From positions 868,001-932,000 of the forward strand of contig NZ_AP022567.1 of assembly GCF_010727475.1 (NCBI RefSeq): DNA of 64,000 nucleotides, written 5' to 3'. Below the pieces are notes generated by a model that ran no database searches, was not told where the DNA came from, and was given only the letters and a program-made list of their open reading frames with translations. Every line of letters starts with the position of its first letter. Positions within the stretch are counted from its first letter, which is position 1. The DNA is from Mycolicibacterium mageritense (GTDB taxonomy: Bacteria > Actinomycetota > Actinomycetes > Mycobacteriales > Mycobacteriaceae). Below are positions 58,853 to 64,000 of this stretch, piece by piece. Both the position numbers and the translations under genes were made by a program.

Positions 58853-59116
58853 ATGACTGAGACGATCGAAACCGTGCCTGAGATCGATGACCTGCGTCGC
58901 GAGATCGACGAACTCGACGCCACCATCCTGGCCGCGATCCAGCGGCGTACCGAGGTGTCCAAGGAGATCGGGAAGGCCCGCATGGCCTCCGGTGGCACCC
59001 GGCTGGTGCACAGCCGCGAGATGAAGGTCATCGAGCGCTACAGCGTGCTCGGTCCCGAGGGCAAAGATCTCGCCATGCTGTTGCTGCGCCTCGGCCGCGG
59101 CCGCCTGGGACACTAG
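58853..59116 (+). CDS. Chorismate mutase, AroQ-delta type (Rv0948c-like)
   Basis: This intracellular chorismate mutase converts chorismate to prephenate for Phe/Tyr synthesis. The 87-residue all-helical protein shows IDDLRREIDELDATILAAIQ, RRTEVSKEIGKARMASGGTR and HSREMKVIERY, and ends LLLRLGRGRLGH. That C-terminal motif is the part of Rv0948c that complexes with DAHP synthase to gain activity. GAGGAG six nt upstream fixes the ATG at 58853; an in-frame ATG at 58805 is less well placed. Confidence 0.95.
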   Translation: MTETIETVPEIDDLRREIDELDATILAAIQRRTEVSKEIGKARMASGGTRLVHSREMKVIERYSVLGPEGKDLAMLLLRLGRGRLGH

Positions 59117-59129
59117 CTCTCCGCTTTCT

Positions 59130-59149
59130 CCGCGAAACTGCATTCCCGG
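59130..59149. repeat. 20-bp direct repeat flanking DUF559 copy C, left copy
   Basis: CCGCGAAACTGCATTCCCGG is identical to 60068-60087. Here it is followed by CGGTAAAACCGGG, giving a short CCCGG/CCGGG stem. It lies 15 bp past the 3' end of the DUF559 gene. Confidence 0.85.
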
Positions 59150-59164
59150 CGGTAAAACCGGGCA

Positions 59165-60022
59165 CTAAGCAACCCTGCCCTCCGTCTGGCGACGGACCCA
59201 GGCTGCCCTCACCCGATCGAGGATGTCGTGCGGACGATCCTCTTTTATGACGCGGACATGCAGCCAGCCCGCGCGCTGGATTTTCCGGAGCCTGATGACG
59301 TCCCACGCATAGGTGGTGCGATCGGTGCGGTGGTGATCGCCGTCGTACTCGACAGCGATCATGACGTCCTCCCACCCCATGTCCAGGTAGGCGAACTCGA
59401 AGCCGTTCTCGTCGAGCACCGGAATCTGGGTCTCGGGTCGGGCATATCCCGCGTCGATGAGCAGCAGGCGCAGCCACGTTTCCCTCGGCGACTGCGCACC
59501 GGCATCCATCACGGCCAGGGCTTCGCGGCACCGACGCACGCCATGAGCACCGCGGAATTCATCGACGAGCGGCATGACGTGATCGGCTGCCAGGCCGGTC
59601 GCTCTGGCAAGCGCGTCGAGGTGTTCGATGGCGGCTCCCCGAGGCAGGAACCGGCCGAGGTCCAATGCCGTCCGCTGAATCGTCGCGACCGCCATACCGT
59701 TGATCTCGACGACATCGTCACAGGTGAAGCGGTCGTTGTGGGTGATGATGCCTCGCGGCGGGCGATGGTTCTGCCAGATCAGTTCGATCGGGGCGTCGGC
59801 GTCCACCCATTTCGCACCATGCAGAGCCGAGGCGGCACGTCCGGTGATCACGCCTCGTCGCTTGGACCACAACCAGGCGCCCACGGTGTTGCCGTACAGC
59901 GACGGCTCCGCCATCCGCGGTTGATAGACGTCGGGAAAAATCGGCCGATACGCCGACCGCAGTCGACCACGAGTGAGTTCGCCGCGAGCCAACGCTTCGC
60001 TGCCCAGGAAAATCGTGCCCAT
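59165..60022 (-). CDS. AbiEi-type winged helix fused to DUF559 nuclease, copy C
   Basis: This 285-residue protein has the same build as the gene at 16332-17219. An N-terminal winged helix (MGTIFLGSEALARGELTRGR, then YRPIFPDVYQPR) is followed by SALHGAKWVDADAPIE and a DUF559 nuclease-like end with SPRETWLRLLLIDAGYARPE, VEYDGDHHRTDR and HVRVIKEDRPHDIL. The two differ substantially, so they are old paralogues. The ATG at 60022 aligns with the other family starts. It lies between two copies of a perfect 20-bp repeat and beside a 67-bp palindrome. Function not established. Confidence 0.8.
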   Translation of the reverse strand: MGTIFLGSEALARGELTRGRLRSAYRPIFPDVYQPRMAEPSLYGNTVGAWLWSKRRGVITGRAASALHGAKWVDADAPIELIWQNHRPPRGIITHNDRFTCDDVVEINGMAVATIQRTALDLGRFLPRGAAIEHLDALARATGLAADHVMPLVDEFRGAHGVRRCREALAVMDAGAQSPRETWLRLLLIDAGYARPETQIPVLDENGFEFAYLDMGWEDVMIAVEYDGDHHRTDRTTYAWDVIRLRKIQRAGWLHVRVIKEDRPHDILDRVRAAWVRRQTEGRVA

Positions 60023-60065
60023 GCCGTCGGATCCTGCTCGGCCGCTCCGACACGCTGCCGTCATC

Positions 60066-60132
60066 CCCCGCGAAACTGCATTCCCGGTTGCTGCGCCGCC
60101 GATTTAACGACCGGGAATTCCGTTCCGCGGGG
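60066..60132. repeat. 67-bp palindrome (family P2) upstream of DUF559 copy C
   Basis: The 23-bp arms 60066-60088 and 60110-60132 pair at 20 of 23 positions; both contain ATTCCCGGT or its complement. The left arm includes the 20-bp direct repeat (60068-60087). The right arm runs into the 3' end of the acyltransferase gene and encodes its last residues. Confidence 0.8.
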
Positions 60133-62137
60133 AAACCGGGGAAGCCGGGGAAGATAGAGAGTCGAGCAGCCACGGCGTGAGCCACTTGACGGCCTCGGCA
60201 GTCGGGTGCACGCCGTCACTACGCATCCGGATGCCGTCGACCTTCGCGGTGTAGGAGCCGCCCGGGTTGAGCTTGGCGTTGAAGTCGAGCACCGAAACGT
60301 TCGGCCGCTTGGCAGCCACCTTGCGCAGCAACGAGTTCCACTCCTGCACGCGCGCCGGCTGGTCCTCGGGGTAGAGGCTGCCGTCGGCCCGTTCGCCGCG
60401 GCGGTTGTACGGCGCGGTGGTCACCACGACCTTGGCCCCGGTCGAGGACAGGATGTCCAACGCGCGCTGCAGCTCGCCCTGCAGATACGTGTCGTACGCA
60501 TCGTCGCCGATGTGCGTCCAGTTTCCGTCGTGCACGCGGTCGACGATCTCCCAGCGGCCGATCATCAACAGCACGGTGTCCGGGCGGTCGTGCTTGATGC
60601 GCTGGGTCCAGCGTTCCGGCCAGGTGTCGCACTCGGGCTTCTGGTTGAGGGTCTCCCCCGCCGAGCGGTAGGGCCCGCCGCGGGTGATCCCGCAGCCGAT
60701 CGTGGTGTAGTCGCTGAAGCTGAAACCCGGCGTCTTCGGCAGATAGCGCATGAGTGTCCACGCCACCGAGTCACCGAACACCGCGACCGTCTGGGTGCCG
60801 GGGGCGCGCCGCGCGGGCGGCGAGCCGACCGCGACGGGTACCTCTGCGCCGACGTCGACCCCGGTGAGCGCCGTCGACATGACGTCGGGTCCGGGTGGCT
60901 GCGCGGGGCGGCCGCCCACCGGGATGACGACTGTCGTGACGACGGCCGCGGTGGCCACCGTCGCGGCCGCGAGCCGCAGCATCGGCACATGGGTCGGGCG
61001 CCACCGCCGTACGGGCTGCTCGATCGCCCACCACGACAGCGCCGACACCGCGATCGTGACCCCGAACCGCAACGCCATGAGCGACCACCCGGTCAGCCCC
61101 GTGCGTTCGCCGTTGAGGATCAGGAAGATCGGCCAATGCCACAGGTAGACGCCATAGGAGATGGCGCCGAGGGCGACCAGCGGCCGCCAGGCCAGGGCAC
61201 GTGCGACGTACCCGTCCTGGTCGAGCGCGACGGGCGCGACCAGCAGGATCGCGCCCACGGCCACGACGATCAGCAGCCCGTGCCGGAAATCGCGGGCGTC
61301 GCCCGTCGCGAAATGCGTGGCCGCCGCGAGCACCGCGATGCCGAACACCGGCAGCACCCACGCGATCCAGCGCCGCCAACGGGTTCGGATCAAGGTGCCC
61401 GAGACCGTGAGCGCCGACCAGTCCCGCACGAGCAGCGCCGCCGCCGCGGCCCCGACCAGCAATGCCTGGGCCCGGGTGTCGGTGCCGAAGTACACGCGGT
61501 TGAGCGACTCGGGATTCACCATGAGGATCGCCTCGGCGGCCGACGCGACGACACCGACGGTCGCGATCGCGAAGACCGTCATGCGCACCGCCCGCACCGA
61601 ACGCCGGCGCATCAGCAGGATGGCGCCCACCAGCAGCAGCGGCCACAGCAGGTAGTACTGCTCTTCGACACCCAGGGACCAGGTGTGCTGCAGCGGTGAC
61701 GGCGTCGCGCCCTGGGTGAAGTAGTCGGTCTGCTGGGCGACGAAGACCCAGTTGGCAATCCAGAAGAACGCGGCGACGGCGTCATCACGCAGCGACGCGA
61801 CAGCTTCGGGCGGGAACAGGTCTCGCGCCGCGACCACCGCGAGTGTCATCACGATCATCGCGGGCAAGAGTCGGCGCGCCCTGCGGACCCAGAAGCTCTT
61901 GAGGTCGACGCGGTCGGTCCGGCTGAACTCGTCGAGCAACAGCGACGTGATGAGGAATCCGCTGAGCACGAAGAAGACGTCGACACCGATGAAACCGCCC
62001 GCCATGCCGGGCACCCCGGCGTGGCCGGCCAACACGAGCAGCACCGCAATGGCGCGGATGCCGTCGAGCGCAGGGATTTCGCGACGGGCAGGGATCGTCC
62101 GACGTCGAACGGCAGCGCCTGCCGCAGTCACGTCCAT
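60104..62137 (-). CDS. OafA/YrhL-type membrane acyltransferase with SGNH domain
   Basis: This 677-residue protein has an acyltransferase-3 membrane domain of about 10-11 helices: IPALDGIRAIAVLLVLAGHA near residue 22, GVDVFFVLSGFLI, FWVRRARRLLPAM, TWSLGVEEQYYLLWPLLL and YGVYLWHWPIFLIL. An extracytoplasmic SGNH hydrolase-like domain follows: AVFGDSVAWTLMRYLP, LLMIGRWEIVDRVHD and the Asp-x-x-His DGVHPTAEAVKWL. Such enzymes O-acetylate or acylate surface glycans and glycolipids. GGGAGGG precedes the ATG at 62137. The last 8-9 residues (PRNGIPGR) come from the P2 palindrome. Confidence 0.9.
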   Translation of the reverse strand: MDVTAAGAAVRRRTIPARREIPALDGIRAIAVLLVLAGHAGVPGMAGGFIGVDVFFVLSGFLITSLLLDEFSRTDRVDLKSFWVRRARRLLPAMIVMTLAVVAARDLFPPEAVASLRDDAVAAFFWIANWVFVAQQTDYFTQGATPSPLQHTWSLGVEEQYYLLWPLLLVGAILLMRRRSVRAVRMTVFAIATVGVVASAAEAILMVNPESLNRVYFGTDTRAQALLVGAAAAALLVRDWSALTVSGTLIRTRWRRWIAWVLPVFGIAVLAAATHFATGDARDFRHGLLIVVAVGAILLVAPVALDQDGYVARALAWRPLVALGAISYGVYLWHWPIFLILNGERTGLTGWSLMALRFGVTIAVSALSWWAIEQPVRRWRPTHVPMLRLAAATVATAAVVTTVVIPVGGRPAQPPGPDVMSTALTGVDVGAEVPVAVGSPPARRAPGTQTVAVFGDSVAWTLMRYLPKTPGFSFSDYTTIGCGITRGGPYRSAGETLNQKPECDTWPERWTQRIKHDRPDTVLLMIGRWEIVDRVHDGNWTHIGDDAYDTYLQGELQRALDILSSTGAKVVVTTAPYNRRGERADGSLYPEDQPARVQEWNSLLRKVAAKRPNVSVLDFNAKLNPGGSYTAKVDGIRMRSDGVHPTAEAVKWLTPWLLDSLSSPASPVSPRNGIPGR

Positions 62138-62176
62138 GCCCTCCCGTCTGGCGTTGAACGACAACACTATCTCCGG

Positions 62177-62234
62177 CGAGCAGACGCCAAAGTCCCCCGA
62201 CACCGGCGTGTCGGGGGACTTTCGCGACTGTTCG
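62177..62234. terminator. Terminator hairpin, GAGCAGACGC family, copy 2
   Basis: AAAGTCCCCCGACAC (62189-62203) and GTGTCGGGGGACTTT (62208-62222) form a perfect 15-bp stem with a CGGC loop, ending in TTT on either strand. It lies 20 nt past the aldehyde dehydrogenase stop. Flanks CGAGCAGACGC and CGACTGTTCG match copy 1. Confidence 0.85.
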
Positions 62235-62253
62235 CGCTATTTGGTGACGTGGC

Positions 62254-63702
62254 CTACTTCGTCAACGCGATGTATTTGGTGTCGAGGTACTCGTCGATGC
62301 CCTCGGTGCCGCCCTCGCGGCCGAAGCCGGACTCCTTGATGCCGCCGAACGGGGCCGCCGGATCGGAGATGACGCCGCGGTTGATCCCGACCATGCCGGA
62401 CTCGATGGCCTCGGCCACCCGCAGGGCCCGATCCAGCGACTGCGTGAAAACGTAGGCAGCCAAGCCGTATTCGGTGTCGTTGGCGGCCTTGAGCCCCTCT
62501 TCCTCGGTGTCGAATCCGGTGATCGGCGCGACGGGCCCGAACACCTCCTCCTTGAGGATGCGGGCGTCGGCGGGCACATCGGTCAGCACGGTGGCCGGGT
62601 AGAAGTTGCCGGGACCACCCGGGGCGACGCCGCCGACCGCGACGGTCGCGCCGCGCGACACCGCGTCGGAAACCAGTTCGGTGACCGTGGCGACCTGATT
62701 GGAATTGATGAGCGGACCCAATGTGGACGACGGGTCGATGCCCTTGCCGAGCGTGAACTCGCTCATGCGCTTCACCAGCTTGTCGGTGAACTCCTCGCGA
62801 ACACTGTTGGCGACGTGGAACCGGTTGGCCGCAGTGCAGGCCTCACCGCCGTTGCGCATCTTGGCCAGCACGGCGCCTTCCACCGCGGCGTCGACGTCGG
62901 CGTCGTCGAACACGATGAACGGCGCGTTGCCGCCCAACTCCATCGACGTGCGCAGCAGCTTGTCGGCCGACTGCTTGACCAGTGCCTTGCCGACACCTGT
63001 CGAGCCCGTGAAGGTCAGCTTCCGGAGCCGGCCGTCGTCGATGAGCGCGGTCGAGACACCGCGCGCATCGTTGGTCGGCAGCACCGACAGCACGCCCTTG
63101 GGCAGGCCGGCCTCGTCCATGAGCTTGGCCAGCAGCAGCATGGTCAGCGGGGTTTCCTGCGCGGGCTTGACGATCATGGTGCAACCCGCGGCAAACGCGG
63201 GCCCCATCTTGCGGGTGCCCATGGCGAGCGGGAAGTTCCACGGCGTGATGGCGTAACACGGGCCGACGGCCTGCTTGGTGACCAGGATGCGGCCCGTACC
63301 GGCCGGGCTGGTCTGGAAGCGGCCGTCGATGCGGACCGCCTCCTCGGCAAACCATCGGAAGAACTCGGCGCCGTACTTGACCTCGCCCTTGCTCTCGGCG
63401 AGCACCTTGCCCATCTCGAGCGTCATCAGCGCCGCGATGTCGTCGGCCCGTTCGGTGATCTTCTCGAACACCGAACGCAGGATCTCCCCGCGTTCTCGCG
63501 GTGGCGTCGCGGCCCAGTCGGCCTGTACGGCGCACGCCGCGTCGAGCGCGGCGGTCGCGTCGTCGGCCGTCGCGTTGGCGACGGACGCGAGCACATGGTC
63601 GTCACTGGGGTCGAGCACGTCGAACGTCGACGAGGCCGCGCGCTCCTCACCGCCGATCCACAGCCCGGTGGGCACGGATGAAATCAGGTCTTCAATGGCC
63701 AT
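62254..63702 (-). CDS. gabD: NAD(P)-dependent succinate-semialdehyde dehydrogenase
   Basis: This 482-residue aldehyde dehydrogenase has TPWNFPLAMGTRKMGPAFAA near residue 150, the cofactor loop FTGSTGVGKALVKQ near 230, catalytic Glu in MELGGNAPFIVF near 255 and catalytic Cys in GGEACTAANRFHV near 288. The length and the YGLAAYVFTQSLDRALRVAE region fit GabD-type enzymes (succinate semialdehyde to succinate); other semialdehydes are possible. A strong hairpin follows the gene. It is divergent from pgi. Confidence 0.88.
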   Translation of the reverse strand: MAIEDLISSVPTGLWIGGEERAASSTFDVLDPSDDHVLASVANATADDATAALDAACAVQADWAATPPRERGEILRSVFEKITERADDIAALMTLEMGKVLAESKGEVKYGAEFFRWFAEEAVRIDGRFQTSPAGTGRILVTKQAVGPCYAITPWNFPLAMGTRKMGPAFAAGCTMIVKPAQETPLTMLLLAKLMDEAGLPKGVLSVLPTNDARGVSTALIDDGRLRKLTFTGSTGVGKALVKQSADKLLRTSMELGGNAPFIVFDDADVDAAVEGAVLAKMRNGGEACTAANRFHVANSVREEFTDKLVKRMSEFTLGKGIDPSSTLGPLINSNQVATVTELVSDAVSRGATVAVGGVAPGGPGNFYPATVLTDVPADARILKEEVFGPVAPITGFDTEEEGLKAANDTEYGLAAYVFTQSLDRALRVAEAIESGMVGINRGVISDPAAPFGGIKESGFGREGGTEGIDEYLDTKYIALTK

Positions 63703-63739
63703 ACATCCATCATGTACACCTTCGAACCGCGTGCCGCAC

Positions 63740-63745
63740 TAAGGT
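63740..63745 (+). promoter_or_regulatory. -10 box for leaderless pgi transcript
   Basis: TAAGGT ends 7 nt before the ATG at 63753. Confidence 0.5.
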
Positions 63746-63752
63746 CAACGGA

Positions 63753-64000
63753 ATGAGTGCTGACATCTCCTCAACACCCGCATGGCAGGCCTTGTCGAAG
63801 CACTTCGACGATATCGGCGACAAGCATCTGACCGAACTTTTCGCCGAGGATCCCAAGCGCGGCACCGAGCTCACCCTGACCGTCGGCGACCTCTACATCG
63901 ACTACAGCAAGCACCGTGTCACGCGGGAAACGCTGAAGCTGCTGACCGATCTGGCCCGTGCCGCCGGACTCGAACAGCGCCGCGACGCGATGTTCGCCGG
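63753..64000 (+). CDS. pgi: Glucose-6-phosphate isomerase, N-terminal part (cut by window)
   Basis: The 82 visible codons begin MSADISSTPAWQALSKHFDD and contain LFAEDPKRGTELTLTVGDLY followed by IDYSKHRVTRETL, the characteristic N-terminus of bacterial Pgi, which interconverts glucose-6-phosphate and fructose-6-phosphate. A TAAGGT -10 box 7 nt upstream supports this ATG and a leaderless transcript. The rest of the roughly 550-residue protein lies beyond the window. Confidence 0.95.
   Translation, partial: MSADISSTPAWQALSKHFDDIGDKHLTELFAEDPKRGTELTLTVGDLYIDYSKHRVTRETLKLLTDLARAAGLEQRRDAMFA

Noticed and set aside
60206..61699. 497-aa open frame antisense to the acyltransferase
   Set aside because: Arg/His/Asp-rich shadow; the opposite strand encodes complete acyltransferase-3 and SGNH motifs.
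1..64000. tRNA, rRNA, CRISPR array, riboswitch or prophage
   Set aside because: I looked for cloverleaf-like stretches, regularly spaced repeats and phage structural genes and found none that I could support. Any TPP riboswitch for the ECF operon would be upstream of base 1.

Overview
The window is high-GC actinobacterial chromosome and reads as a fast-growing Mycolicibacterium, either M. smegmatis or a close relative. The main support is gene order: purN-purH, a PerM-like (DUF6350) membrane gene, sucC-sucD, an M23 peptidase, uvrD1/pcrA, a short AroQ-type chorismate mutase and pgi lie as in the Rv0946c-Rv0959 region of M. tuberculosis. Many genes also appear to be leaderless, with a TANNNT-type -10 box ending 6-7 nt before an ATG or GTG, which is a mycobacterial habit. 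I see no tRNA, rRNA, CRISPR array or prophage.

Layout. Positions 1-2695 hold a thiamine/HMP-type ECF transporter (YkoE-YkoD-YkoC; the first gene is cut by the window edge). From 2.7 to 13.3 kb there is a LysR/SDR divergent pair, a three-gene MNIO (DUF692) operon whose membrane protein ends in CGG repeats, a PE-PPE-domain protein, a TetR-methyltransferase pair with a clear operator, a LysM esterase, and an amino-acid permease with a secreted AOC-barrel protein. From 13.3 to 26.3 kb are a GH13 enzyme, a HAD phosphatase, a DUF559 nuclease gene plus a deleted copy of it with associated palindromes, YdcF, a VWA/MoxR pair, a receptor kinase, a phytase-like lipoprotein and an esterase. A decayed, nested insertion-sequence region occupies about 26.3-28.1 kb. 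The conserved block purNH / perM / DUF5336 / sfnG / F420-type oxidoreductase / thiolase runs to 38 kb. Next come a tandem pair of Orc-like AAA ATPases, a TetR-S9 peptidase pair, sucCD, M23, an organosulfur-type ABC transporter with a flavoprotein and ferredoxin (47.2-51.8 kb), an acyl-CoA synthetase / hydratase / MatC operon facing an IclR regulator, uvrD1, chorismate mutase, a second intact DUF559 gene, an OafA-type acyltransferase, a succinate-semialdehyde dehydrogenase and the start of pgi.

Two things stand out. First, genes encoding an AbiEi-type winged helix fused to a DUF559 nuclease occur with private palindromic repeats. Three 57-bp hairpins of one family lie near the gene and pseudogene at 16.3-18.2 kb. 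A different palindrome flanks the gene at 59.1-60.0 kb, sharing a perfect 20-bp direct repeat at both ends. This resembles the RAYT/REPIN arrangement but with a PD-(D/E)XK-like nuclease. Second, an MNIO enzyme is translationally coupled to a membrane protein with a glycine/cysteine tail, which suggests a membrane-anchored, cysteine-modified product.

Several regulatory sites are legible from the sequence: tandem TetR palindromes at 40.4 kb, a TetR operator spanning a promoter at 9.7 kb, a KstR-type motif on the promoter at 34.83 kb, a PafBC-type promoter before uvrD1, CRP-like palindromes between sucC and the M23 gene, and an IclR-type palindrome at 55.4 kb.
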